A DNA stretch of 7,723 bases from Candidatus Solincola tengchongensis (GCA_015711895.1 JACVJH010000199.1:1-7723); one strand, 5' to 3'. Counted from the stretch's first letter, positions 1-6,242 are shown. The notes: a model not told the origin generated them from the letters alone. Program-made: numbers and translations.

Positions 1-710
1 CTTACAAGCACAACCCGGAGTTCACCATGCTCGAGTTCTACTGGGCCTTCGTGGATTACCTAGACCTGGCGGCCTTCCTGGAGGAGATGCTCTCCGAGGT
101 GGTGGGGCGCGTCATGGGCGACCTGAAGTTCACCTATCAGGGGAGGGAGATCGACTTCACCCCGCCGTGGCGGAGGCTGACGCTCCTGGAGGCCGTCTCC
201 CGGGCGGTGGGAGAGGAGGTCGATTCCGCCACGCCGCCGGACAGATGGAAAAAGCTGGCAGAAGTCCACGAGGTTCCCCTCGAGGAGGGATGGGGTCCGG
301 GCAAGACAGCCACTGAGCTCTTCGAGAAACTGGTGGAGCCCCACCTCTGGGAGCCGACCCTGGTCATGGATTACCCCCGCGAGGTCTCGCCCCTGGCCCG
401 CGCCCCCCGCTCCGACCCCGTCCCCCCCGAGAGGTTCGAGCTCATAGCCGCGGGTAGGGAGATCGCCAATGCCTTCTCGGAGCTCATCGACCCCCTTGAT
501 CAGCGGGAACGTTTCGAGGAGCAGGCCAGGCGGAGGGAACGCGGCGACGAGGAGGCGCACCTGGTGGACTACGATTACCTGCGGGCCATGGAATACGGCA
601 TGCCCCCCGCCGGAGGCCTGGGGTTGGGCATTGACAGGCTGGTCATGCTGCTCACCGACTCCCATTCCATCCGGGAGGTCATCCTCTTTCCCCACCTGCG
701 TCCCGTATGA
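1..710 (+). CDS. lysS: Lysyl-tRNA synthetase, class II (C-terminal part; 5' end outside window)
   Basis: This cytoplasmic enzyme charges tRNA-Lys with lysine using ATP. The window enters the gene in the catalytic domain. The reading frame starts at base 3 and gives about 235 residues, roughly the last half of a protein usually near 500 residues. The first visible residues, YKHNPEFTMLEFY, match the end of class II motif 2 in LysRS. Close to the end, GGLGLGIDR at 612-638 is class II motif 3, which contacts ATP, and the protein finishes with the family ending REVILFPHLRP plus one valine. The TGA stop is at 708-710. The next gene on this strand, clpC, has its own promoter, so co-transcription is not needed. 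I see no frameshift or missing motif in the visible part. The identity is secure; only the N-terminal tRNA-binding OB-fold cannot be inspected. Confidence 0.97.
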   Translation, partial: YKHNPEFTMLEFYWAFVDYLDLAAFLEEMLSEVVGRVMGDLKFTYQGREIDFTPPWRRLTLLEAVSRAVGEEVDSATPPDRWKKLAEVHEVPLEEGWGPGKTATELFEKLVEPHLWEPTLVMDYPREVSPLARAPRSDPVPPERFELIAAGREIANAFSELIDPLDQRERFEEQARRRERGDEEAHLVDYDYLRAMEYGMPPAGGLGLGIDRLVMLLTDSHSIREVILFPHLRPV

Positions 711-762
711 TCCCTTCGGGCGCCGCACGCGGCCCCGTTCGGCATCGGGTATGGTACGCTCC

Positions 763-812
763 CGCCCCGACCCCGGAGAGGTCCCCTCCCGGGGCGCAGG
801 GATCTCGCTTTT
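763..812 (+). terminator. Possible lysS terminator
   Basis: A perfect 7-bp stem pairs CGCCCCG (763-769) with CGGGGCG (790-796). It is extended by ACC (770-772) with GGT (780-782) across a bulge. A TTTT run follows at 809-812, about 12 bases after the stem. That gap is longer than usual for an intrinsic terminator, so this is only a plausible lysS end signal. Confidence 0.35.
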
Positions 813-959
813 GAATCGGGCTCTCCTCGCCCTCTTCAGCCTCTCTTCTCCGACCGCTCACATGCCCTACCCGGTGTCCGGTCCGTCTTCGGCGTGCGGG
901 CCTTGAGGGCGCCGTTCCGGACCCCGGGGTACCCGTCCTGCGGCGAAGTACGTCCGTCC

Positions 960-979
960 GGCCCGCGGGGCCTCCTTTT
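960..979 (+). terminator. Short GC hairpin followed by T run
   Basis: GGCCC (960-964) pairs with GGGCC (968-972) around a 3-base loop, and TTTT follows at 976-979 after three bases. The spacing suits an intrinsic terminator better than the hairpin at 763-796, but the stem is only 5 bp. It would stop readthrough from lysS before the clpC promoter. A competing pairing of 920-927 with 980-987 could enclose it. Confidence 0.35.
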
Positions 980-1013
980 CCGGGGTCAAGGCCGTCGTAT
1001 GAGGGGCCGATTC

Positions 1014-1091
1014 ATGAACCGGAAAAGGCTCTTCGGCGGATACTGGAGGCGGGAAAAGGACATGACCGACGCCATGGCGAAGCGTCTTTGA
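1014..1091 (+). CDS. Possible small basic peptide (25 aa), doubtful
   Basis: An ATG at 1014 opens 25 codons ending in TGA at 1089-1091. A purine-rich GAGGGG at 1001-1006 sits 7 bases upstream, a reasonable ribosome-binding position. The peptide is basic (MNRKRLFGGYWRREKDMTD and on) and has no membrane segment or motif that I recognise. Its stop lies inside the -35 element of the clpC promoter, so translation would run up to that promoter. It could be a real small gene or leader, but a frame this short in GC-rich sequence arises easily by chance. Confidence 0.15.
   Translation: MNRKRLFGGYWRREKDMTDAMAKRL
1068..1086. promoter_or_regulatory. Inverted repeat abutting the clpC -35 box, candidate operator
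   Basis: GACGC (1068-1072) and GCGTC (1082-1086) form perfect 5-base arms 9 bases apart. They end one base before the -35 hexamer at 1088. A smaller palindrome, CGCCATGGCG (1070-1079), overlaps. The position suits an activator or repressor site. It is not the CtsR heptad repeat or the HrcA CIRCE element. It has some likeness to the CGC/GCG half-sites of actinobacterial ClgR boxes, but the spacing differs. The function is inferred from position only. Confidence 0.3.
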
Positions 1092-1115
1092 AAAGGATAT
1101 AAAAGGTGTGATAAT
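1088..1115 (+). promoter_or_regulatory. clpC promoter with extended -10
   Basis: TTGAAA (1088-1093) and GATAAT (1110-1115) are separated by 16 bases. A TG at 1107-1108 gives an extended -10 of TGtGATAAT. Each hexamer matches the housekeeping sigma consensus at five of six bases. The surroundings are AT-rich in an otherwise GC-rich region. Transcription would begin near 1122, leaving a leader of about 30 bases that includes the GGAGGG ribosome-binding site. Confidence 0.7.
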
Positions 1116-1138
1116 TAAGGATGAAAATGACCTGACGT

Positions 1139-1144
1139 GGAGGG
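1139..1144 (+). promoter_or_regulatory. Ribosome-binding site fixing the GTG start of clpC
   Basis: GGAGGG lies 7 bases before the GTG at 1152-1154. No ATG near it would give the conserved ClpC N-terminus, which begins MFQRFSDRARRVVVLAQEEA. The GTG start is therefore well supported. Confidence 0.75.
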
Positions 1145-1151
1145 ATAAAAA

Positions 1152-3626
1152 GTGTTTCAAAGGTTCTCGGACCGAGCGAGGCGGGTGGTTGTCCTGGCCC
1201 AGGAAGAAGCCCGCATGCTCAACCATAACTATATAGGCACGGAGCATCTGCTCCTGGGCCTGATACAGGAAGGCGAGGGCGTGGCCGCCAAGGCCCTGGA
1301 GTCCATGGGCATCAGCCTGGAGGCGGTCCGCAATCAGGTGGAGGAGATCATCGGGCGGGGCAGCACGGCGCCCACAGGCCATATCCCCTTCACCCCACGC
1401 GCCAAGAAGGTCCTCGAACTCTCCCTGCGTGAAGCCCTGCAGCTGGGCCACAACTACATCGGCACGGAGCACATCCTGCTGGGCCTCATCCGGGAGGGCG
1501 AGGGAGTGGCCGCCCAGGTGCTCACCAAGCTGGGAGCCGACCTCGACCGGGTGCGCAATCAGGTGGTCCAGCTCCTGACCGGCGCCTCCGCCGCTTCTCG
1601 AGAGACGACCCAGGTGGGGGAGCCGGCTCCTCAAGGCAACCTCCTGCTGGACCAGTTCGGCCGCAACCTCACCCAGCTGGCCATGCAGAACAAGCTGGAC
1701 CCGGTCATCGGCCGGGAGAAGGAGATAGAGAGGGTCATGCAGGTCCTCTCCCGCCGCACCAAGAACAACCCGGTGCTCATCGGGGAGCCGGGAGTGGGCA
1801 AGACGGCGGTGGTGGAAGGGTTCGCCCAGAAGATCGTCAACAACGAGGTGCCCCAGATCCTGGCCGGTAAGCAGCTCTACACCCTGGACCTGGGAGCCCT
1901 GGTGGCCGGGTCCCGCTACCGCGGCGACTTCGAGGAGCGCCTGAAGAAGGTGGTGAAGGAGATCCGCAGCCGGGGAGACATCATCCTCTTCATCGACGAG
2001 CTGCACAACCTGGTGGGAGCGGGCGCCGCGGAGGGGGCCATAGACGCCGCCTCCATCCTCAAGCCCGCCCTGGCCCGCGGGGAGCTCCAGACCATCGGTG
2101 CCACCACCCTGGACGAATACCGCAAACACCTGGAGAAGGACGCCGCCCTGGAGAGGCGCTTCCAGCCCATCCTGGTGGAGGAGCCCACCGTGGAACAGAC
2201 CATCGAGATCCTCAAGGGGCTCCGCGACCGTTACGAGGCCCATCACCGGGTGGCCATAACCGACGGGGCCCTGGTGGCCGCGGCCAGGCTGGCAAGCCGC
2301 TACATAACCGACCGCTTCCTGCCGGACAAGGCCATAGACCTCATCGACGAGGCGGCCTCGCGCCTGCGCATCAGGGCCATGACCGCTCCTCCCGACTTCC
2401 GGGAGCTGGAGGAGAAGCTGCAGAAGGTCCGCCAGGAGAAGCAGGCGGCCATAGCCGCTCAGGAGTTCGAGAAGGCGGCCGGATTACGGGACCGAGAGAA
2501 AGAGATTCTCAAGGAGATGGAGCAGCTGGAGGAGGACTGGAAGCTGCCCCTCGGCTCGCACCAGCTCCAGGTCACCGAGGACGACATAGCGGACATCCTC
2601 TCCTCCTGGACGGGGATCCCGGTGAGCCAGCTCACCGAGGAGGAGAGCAGCAAGCTCCTGCGCATGGAGGAGGAGCTGCACAAGCGCATCGTGGGGCAGG
2701 ACGAGGCGGTGAAGGCGGTATCGCGTTCCATACGCCGGGCGCGCTCCGGCCTCAAGGACCCCAAGAGGCCCAGCGGCTCCTTCATCTTCCTGGGTCCCTC
2801 CGGGGTGGGGAAAACGGAGCTGGCCCGCGCCCTGGCCGAGTTCCTCTTCGGCGACGAGTCGGCCCTCATCCAGATCGACATGTCCGAGTACATGGAGAAA
2901 CACGCCGTGTCCCGCCTGGTGGGTTCTCCGCCCGGTTACGTGGGCTACGAGGAGGGAGGGCAGCTGACGGAGGCCGTACGCCGCAAGCCCTTCAGCGTGG
3001 TTCTCCTGGACGAGATAGAGAAGGCCCATCCCGACGCCTTCAACATGCTCCTCCAGATCCTGGAGGACGGGCGGCTGACCGACTCCCAGGGGCACAAGGT
3101 GGACTTCCGCAACACCATCGTCATCATGACCTCCAACCTGGGGGCCAGGGACATTAGCAAGGGTACCCCCCTGGGCTTCACGGCCAAGAAGGAGGGAGGG
3201 CTGGACTACGAGAAGATGAAGGAGCGGGTGCTCTCGGAGCTGAAGAGGACCTTCCGCCCCGAGTTGCTCAACCGCATCGACGACGTGATAGTCTTCCACG
3301 AGCTCTCCCACGAGCAGATCAAGCAGATCGTGGATCTGCTCATGAAGCGGGTCAAGGACCAGCTGGCGGAACAGGACATGGAGCTCATCCTCTCCGAGGA
3401 CGCCAAGGAAGTCCTGGTCAAGGAGGGTTACGACCCCGTGTACGGGGCCAGGCCCCTGCGCCGGGCCATCCAGAAACTCATCGAGGACCCGCTCTCGGAG
3501 AAGATACTGGCCAAGGAATTTCTGCCCGGCTCCACCATCCTGGTGGGCACGGACGGGGAGGGACGGATCACCTTCGAGAAGGTGCAGGCCCCGGAGAGCG
3601 GAGCGGACATAGTGCAGCTCACCTGA
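1152..3626 (+). CDS. clpC: ClpC, ATP-dependent protein unfoldase (Hsp100/Clp, class I)
   Basis: ClpC is a cytoplasmic AAA+ hexamer that unfolds damaged or tagged proteins and threads them into the ClpP peptidase. The 824 residues match the usual family length of about 810-850. Two Clp_N repeats lie at about 3-70 and 78-145, each with HNYIGTEH. D1 has Walker A GEPGVGKT (211-218) and Walker B ending in DE (282-283). A UVR-containing middle domain spans about 420-455. D2 has Walker A GPSGVGKT (548-555), Walker B ending in DE (620-621) and a GYVGYEEGG pore-loop region. LGF at 674-676 fits the ClpP-docking loop, usually VGF or LGF. Arginine-finger contexts (LERRF, LLNRIDD) are intact. The middle domain separates it from ClpA and from the longer coiled coil of ClpB. 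In Bacillus this domain binds adaptors such as MecA and McsB. No ctsR, mcsA or mcsB is next to it. It looks monocistronic, with its own promoter, a GTG start and a following hairpin. Confidence 0.98.
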   Translation: MFQRFSDRARRVVVLAQEEARMLNHNYIGTEHLLLGLIQEGEGVAAKALESMGISLEAVRNQVEEIIGRGSTAPTGHIPFTPRAKKVLELSLREALQLGHNYIGTEHILLGLIREGEGVAAQVLTKLGADLDRVRNQVVQLLTGASAASRETTQVGEPAPQGNLLLDQFGRNLTQLAMQNKLDPVIGREKEIERVMQVLSRRTKNNPVLIGEPGVGKTAVVEGFAQKIVNNEVPQILAGKQLYTLDLGALVAGSRYRGDFEERLKKVVKEIRSRGDIILFIDELHNLVGAGAAEGAIDAASILKPALARGELQTIGATTLDEYRKHLEKDAALERRFQPILVEEPTVEQTIEILKGLRDRYEAHHRVAITDGALVAAARLASRYITDRFLPDKAIDLIDEAASRLRIRAMTAPPDFRELEEKLQKVRQEKQAAIAAQEFEKAAGLRDREKEILKEMEQLEEDWKLPLGSHQLQVTEDDIADILSSWTGIPVSQLTEEESSKLLRMEEELHKRIVGQDEAVKAVSRSIRRARSGLKDPKRPSGSFIFLGPSGVGKTELARALAEFLFGDESALIQIDMSEYMEKHAVSRLVGSPPGYVGYEEGGQLTEAVRRKPFSVVLLDEIEKAHPDAFNMLLQILEDGRLTDSQGHKVDFRNTIVIMTSNLGARDISKGTPLGFTAKKEGGLDYEKMKERVLSELKRTFRPELLNRIDDVIVFHELSHEQIKQIVDLLMKRVKDQLAEQDMELILSEDAKEVLVKEGYDPVYGARPLRRAIQKLIEDPLSEKILAKEFLPGSTILVGTDGEGRITFEKVQAPESGADIVQLT

Positions 3627-3639
3627 GCTGGAGACGGCG

Positions 3640-3685
3640 GGGCCGGACCCCGCGCGCACCGTGCCTGTGCGGGCTCCGGCCCTTT
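3640..3685 (+). terminator. Probable clpC terminator
   Basis: GGGCCGGA (3640-3647) pairs perfectly with TCCGGCCC (3675-3682), which is followed at once by TTT (3683-3685). Inside, CGCAC (3655-3659) pairs with GTGCG (3667-3671) around a 7-base loop. It begins 13 bases after the clpC stop. The T run is short and broken (TTTACCTT), so it could be a weak terminator or a stabilising 3' hairpin. Confidence 0.55.
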
Positions 3686-3762
3686 ACCTTGCCGCGATAC
3701 GTGCGGGGAAGGTCGTGGCGGCCGCCGCCGGGAGCCGGGTTCAAAGCCGCGCCTTTATCTTC

Positions 3763-3778
3763 AGGCCACCGCTGGCCT
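3763..3778. terminator. Perfect stem-loop between convergent genes
   Basis: AGGCCA (3763-3768) and TGGCCT (3773-3778) form a 6-bp stem with a 4-base loop. It lies 11 bases beyond the stop of the minus-strand membrane gene. Neither strand has a T run after it, so it is not a textbook intrinsic terminator. It may still mark or protect the 3' end of that transcript. Confidence 0.3.
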
Positions 3779-3789
3779 CCGGAGCGTGG

Positions 3790-4179
3790 TCAGCCCAGCG
3801 CCAGGCACAGGATGAGGAGCAGCAGGAAAGCCACAGTTTCCACCGTTCCCGACCGGACGCCCTGGTGGGTGAAATGATAGAGGCCCAAGGCCAGGTAAAC
3901 TGCGGATAAGAGGACCAGCCAACCGCGCGCCGCCAGGTGGGGGCGGCGCCAGGAGGGCGAGGATCTCCGGCGGCGGCTCTCCCAGGCCAGGTAGGTCATG
4001 AGCATAACCCAAAGAGAGATAGCCATCTCGGCCAGGCCGGACTTCCAGCCCTCGGTCGCCAGGTGGTAAGCGGCCACCCGCAGGTTGAGGAGTACGAAGG
4101 CGGAAAGGAGGGCGATGACCGCGGATCTCCTGCTCTGTTCGGCGGATCCCGTCTTCTTCCCCGTCCTCATGAACATCAC
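3790..4179 (-). CDS. Small four-helix membrane protein with internal duplication, function unknown
   Basis: I do not recognise this 129-residue protein. It has four hydrophobic segments, at about 20-37, 49-66, 87-100 and 113-128. The basic N-terminus (RTGKK) and the basic link between helices 2 and 3 (RRRR at 69-72) predict that both face the cytoplasm, with two short loops outside. The two halves look duplicated: Y38-H39, G44, S47-G48 and E51 match Y101-H102, G107, S110-G111 and E114 at a constant offset of 63 residues, and an LLSA starts near each first helix. The stop codon is at 3792-3790. The most upstream start is the GTG at 4179, with AAGGAG at 4195-4190 ten bases ahead; the ATG codons at 4176 and 4170 are alternatives. 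Codon use resembles its neighbours. It points against every other gene here, so it has its own transcription and no obvious operon partner. A membrane location is likely. The conserved His, Glu and Gly-Ser residues are good candidates for functional sites. Confidence 0.8.
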   Translation of the reverse strand: MMFMRTGKKTGSAEQSRRSAVIALLSAFVLLNLRVAAYHLATEGWKSGLAEMAISLWVMLMTYLAWESRRRRSSPSWRRPHLAARGWLVLLSAVYLALGLYHFTHQGVRSGTVETVAFLLLLILCLALG

Positions 4180-4217
4180 CCGTTTCCTACTCCTTCCCCC
4201 GCGTCATGAACATCACC
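4153..4217. repeat. 28-bp imperfect direct repeat at the start of the membrane gene
   Basis: The 28 bases at 4153-4180 recur at 4190-4217 with 24 identities, and the last 14 bases (TCATGAACATCACC) are identical. The period is 37 bases. On the minus strand the inner copy holds the gene's GTG-ATG start and first codons. The outer copy holds the same start codons, ending in AAGGAG, which serves as the ribosome-binding site. It looks like a local tandem duplication of the translation start. Confidence 0.7.
4187..4216 (-). CDS. Possible nine-codon upstream reading frame (leader), doubtful
   Basis: The outer copy of the repeat reads GTG ATG TTC ATG and five more sense codons, then TAG at 4189-4187. 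This is nearly the same opening as the membrane protein itself. The stop directly follows the AAGGAG ribosome-binding site, so translating it could affect access to that site. No good ribosome-binding site precedes it. A weak -10 match, TAATAT (4227-4222 on this strand), would place the transcript start near 4215, making it nearly leaderless or excluding the GTG. It may be only a by-product of the duplication. Confidence 0.2.
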   Translation of the reverse strand: MMFMTRGKE

Positions 4218-4615
4218 AGGGATATTACAACAGTTCGCGCTGCCGTCGCGCCGCTGCGCCTGCCCGAGCTCCCCGGAGCACGCCCCAGGGATCTCAACAT
4301 ACCCTTCATGTGCCTGCCGGTCGAGGCCGCTGCGGATCGAAGTCCGTCGTCGCCTCTCGCGCCCCGTTGCCGGTGCCCGAGGCATCGCTCCCTCGTTCGG
4401 CAAGAGTGCGGGACCGGTGCTCCGGAGAGAGCGGTTCAGAGGGCCGTCCTACACCCTCTCGTGCGGCGGGCGGAGGGTGAGGACGTGGCCTGTGAGCCAC
4501 AGCGCGGCATCGGCTGGGGGGACGGGTGACCACAATGCCGGAGCTCCGCCTCGCTGCACTGTCGGGTATAGGCCATGACGCCTGTTCGTGCCCGGATTTC
4601 CGCGGACTCCCCGGC
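4218..4615. other. Intergenic gap of about 400 bases, no recognisable gene
   Basis: This stretch lies between the divergent starts of the membrane gene and radA. Open frames exist on both strands, but their translations are rich in Arg, Pro, Ser and Ala, match no family I know, and lack good ribosome-binding sites. Small perfect stem-loops occur: AGAGGG (4438-4443) with CCCTCT (4454-4459), and GTGGC (4485-4489) with GCCAC (4496-4500). I looked for a tRNA T-loop, an SRP-RNA core and a c-di-AMP riboswitch and saw none. A small RNA or a decayed gene is possible. Confidence 0.5.
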
Positions 4616-4638
4616 TTGACACCGGTGGACCCTATAAT
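4616..4638 (+). promoter_or_regulatory. Candidate radA promoter, consensus hexamers with short spacer
   Basis: TTGACA (4616-4621) and TATAAT (4633-4638) are both perfect consensus hexamers, but only 11 bases separate them instead of 16-18. No good -35 box sits at the normal distance from this -10, and there is no TG extension. The -10 may work with an activator, or the site may be damaged. If used, transcription starts near 4645, which rules out radA starts upstream of it. Confidence 0.45.
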
Positions 4639-4689
4639 GCGGGTAGCGGTGGCCGTGTCGGATACGCTGGAGGTCAAGGCTTCTGGTCC

Positions 4690-4739
4690 TTCTCACGGGA
4701 GGACGGCGCGGGGAGCGCCTGGGCGGAGTCTTGTGAGGG
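4690..4739 (+). other. Stem-loop in the radA leader
   Basis: Inside the predicted leader, CTCAC (4692-4696) pairs with GTGAG (4733-4737), with two further U-G pairs outside. A hairpin of GGCGC (4705-4709) and GCGCC (4715-4719) lies within. No T run follows, so it is not an intrinsic terminator. It may be incidental in GC-rich sequence. Confidence 0.25.
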
Positions 4740-4750
4740 TCGTCGCGCGA

Positions 4751-4756
4751 GGGAGG
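4751..4756 (+). promoter_or_regulatory. Ribosome-binding site deciding the radA start
   Basis: GGGAGG lies 5 bases before the ATG at 4762. The frame stays open upstream to a GTG at 4588. Those 58 extra codons are unlike any RadA and begin ahead of the likely promoter, so 4762 is preferred. Confidence 0.75.
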
Positions 4757-4761
4757 TGGGC

Positions 4762-6123
4762 ATGGGAGCCGAAAGGGCGTTTTACGTCTGCACGGAATGC
4801 GGGGAGAGCTCGGCGCAGTGGCTGGGTCGCTGCCCGGCCTGCGGGAACTTCGGGACCATGTCCAGGGAGAGCCGGGAACCTCCCGGCCGGCGTACCACGC
4901 TTGCAGTCTCCCGGCCGTTGCGCATGGTGGAGCTTGGCGGCGAGGCTCCCCGCCTGCAGGTGGGTATTCCGGAACTGGACAGGGTGCTCGGGGGCGGGGT
5001 GGTCCCCGGTTCCCTGGTGCTTCTGGGGGGCGAGCCCGGCATAGGCAAATCCACCCTGCTCCTACAGGCGGCGTATGCGCTGAGCGAGGGCGGGGCGAAG
5101 GTCCTCATGGTCAGCGGGGAGGAATCCGCCGCCCAGATCGCTTCCCGCGCCCGGCGCATCGGCTGCCTCCATCCCGACCTCTACCTCCTGTGCGAGACGG
5201 ACCTGGAAAGGGTTGAAGAGGCCGCCCGGGAGCTTGAGCCCCGGGTGATGATCGTGGATTCCCTGCAGACGGTGCGCTGCCCGGAGATGGATTCCGCCCC
5301 GGGTGGGGTGAACCAGATGCGGGAATGCGTCCTCCGTTTTCAGGGGCTGGCCAAGGACAGCGGGTCGGCGGTCTTTCTGGTGGGACACGTCACCAAGGAA
5401 GGCCTCCTCGCCGGGCCCCGTCTGGTGGAACACATGGTGGATTGCGTGCTCTACTTCGAGGGGGAGCGCTTCGACTCCCTGCGCGTCCTGCGCGCGGTGA
5501 AGAACCGCTTCGGTTCCGTGAGCGAGGTGGGCATCTTCGAGATGACCGACGGCGGGCTCCGGGAAGTGGAGGACACCTCGCGCCATTTTCTGGACCGGCG
5601 CCCCCAGCCGGTTTCCGGGACGGCGACCGCGGTGGTCATGGAGGGCCGGCGCCCCCTGGTGGTCGAGGTGCAGGCCCTCGTGGTCCCCTCCAGGCTCCCC
5701 GCCCCCAAGAGGGTGTCCACGGGCATCGACCACCGGCGCTTGGCCATAGACGTCGCGGTACTGGAGAGGAAGGGGAGGATAAAGCTGGACGACAGGGACG
5801 TCTACGTGGGCATATCCGGCGGACTGCATATCCTGGAGCCCGCGCTCGACCTGGCCGTCTGCGCCGCGGTGGCTTCCTCCCGGCGGGACAGGGCCCTGCC
5901 GCCGGGGACGGTTCTGGTGGGAGAGGTGAGCCTGACGGGCGAGGTCCGACCCGTCTCCAGGATGGAGGAGAGATTGAGGGAGGCTTCACGTCTTGGATTC
6001 TCCACTGCGGTCCTTTCCGCCAGGTCACGGGCGCGGACAAGCCGCCTGGACATGGATATCCTCGAGGTGGACGACGTGAAAGGGGCCTTGGCCCGCTTGG
6101 GGATATACGCGGCGGACCGTTGA
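4762..6123 (+). CDS. radA: RadA/Sms, DNA recombination and repair ATPase
   Basis: RadA is a RecA-like ATPase, a DnaB-type helicase in some species, that helps extend and process recombination intermediates in repair and transformation. The 453 residues match the usual 450-460. A four-cysteine zinc finger lies at C10, C13, C24 and C27 (CTEC...CPAC). The ATPase core has Walker A GEPGIGKST (90-98), Walker B with VD at 165-166, and the RadA hallmark KNRFG at 247-251. The C-terminal part, from about 280, is the Lon-protease-like domain that RadA uses without peptidase activity. The ATG is chosen for its ribosome-binding site and because the zinc finger normally starts within the first ten or so residues. 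disA follows after 119 bases on the same strand, as in many Firmicutes; in B. subtilis RadA binds DisA and lowers its cyclase activity. No missing motif was seen. Confidence 0.97.
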   Translation: MGAERAFYVCTECGESSAQWLGRCPACGNFGTMSRESREPPGRRTTLAVSRPLRMVELGGEAPRLQVGIPELDRVLGGGVVPGSLVLLGGEPGIGKSTLLLQAAYALSEGGAKVLMVSGEESAAQIASRARRIGCLHPDLYLLCETDLERVEEAARELEPRVMIVDSLQTVRCPEMDSAPGGVNQMRECVLRFQGLAKDSGSAVFLVGHVTKEGLLAGPRLVEHMVDCVLYFEGERFDSLRVLRAVKNRFGSVSEVGIFEMTDGGLREVEDTSRHFLDRRPQPVSGTATAVVMEGRRPLVVEVQALVVPSRLPAPKRVSTGIDHRRLAIDVAVLERKGRIKLDDRDVYVGISGGLHILEPALDLAVCAAVASSRRDRALPPGTVLVGEVSLTGEVRPVSRMEERLREASRLGFSTAVLSARSRARTSRLDMDILEVDDVKGALARLGIYAADR

Positions 6124-6166
6124 GCCGGTGCCGCTCTCCGCCTTGCGGCCAGGGACGGGTGCCAAT

Positions 6167-6195
6167 TTTTCACCATTCCTGCGGTGTGATATAAA
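6167..6195 (+). promoter_or_regulatory. Candidate disA promoter in the radA-disA gap
   Basis: TTTTCA (6167-6172) and TATAAA (6190-6195) are 17 bases apart, matching consensus at four and five of six positions. The stretch is locally AT-rich. It would start a transcript near 6202 with a leader of about 40 bases. disA may therefore be transcribed on its own as well as from radA. Confidence 0.45.
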
Positions 6196-6242
6196 GATTT
6201 TGGTAAATCCGGCGGCATGAAGCCTCTTTCGAAGAGGAGAAC

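Larger units (their letters stand above)
711..1087. other. Intergenic gap lysS-clpC, GC-rich, several hairpins
   Basis: About 380 bases separate the lysS stop from the clpC promoter. No frame here gives a protein I recognise. The stretch holds GC-rich inverted repeats: 763-769 with 790-796, 960-964 with 968-972, and a longer-range match of 920-927 (GACCCCGG) with 980-987 (CCGGGGTC). It also holds one possible 25-codon reading frame just before the clpC promoter. It probably contains the end of the lysS transcript and upstream control sites for clpC. I see no tRNA, rRNA or known riboswitch in it. Confidence 0.5.

Noticed and set aside
60..728. 222-codon open frame on the minus strand opposite lysS
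   Set aside because: The plus-strand LysRS motifs are unambiguous, and the antisense translation resembles nothing known.
867..2246. 459-codon open frame on the minus strand opposite the first half of clpC
   Set aside because: Its translation is rich in Leu, His, Gln and Gly, has no recognisable domain, and lies exactly opposite a conserved ClpC frame. GC-rich third positions leave antisense frames open by chance.
2484..3659. 391-codon open frame on the minus strand opposite the second half of clpC
   Set aside because: Same composition bias and no domain; it is an antisense shadow of the D2 domain.
4300..4360. Possible tRNA from a TTCGATC stretch on the minus strand
   Set aside because: The flanking bases do not form the 5-bp T stem, and no acceptor or anticodon arms are visible.
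4206..4529. 107-codon plus-strand frame in the gap before radA
   Set aside because: There is no ribosome-binding site, the Arg/Pro composition is biased, and no family resemblance is visible.
4588..4761. N-terminal extension of RadA by 58 codons from a GTG at 4588
   Set aside because: The extension precedes the likely promoter, lacks a good ribosome-binding site, and is unlike RadA proteins, whose zinc finger normally begins near residue 10.
5325..6194. 289-codon plus-strand frame overlapping the 3' half of radA
   Set aside because: Its Gly/Arg/Pro-rich translation is typical of an out-of-frame reading of GC-rich sequence; RadA motifs occupy the other frame.
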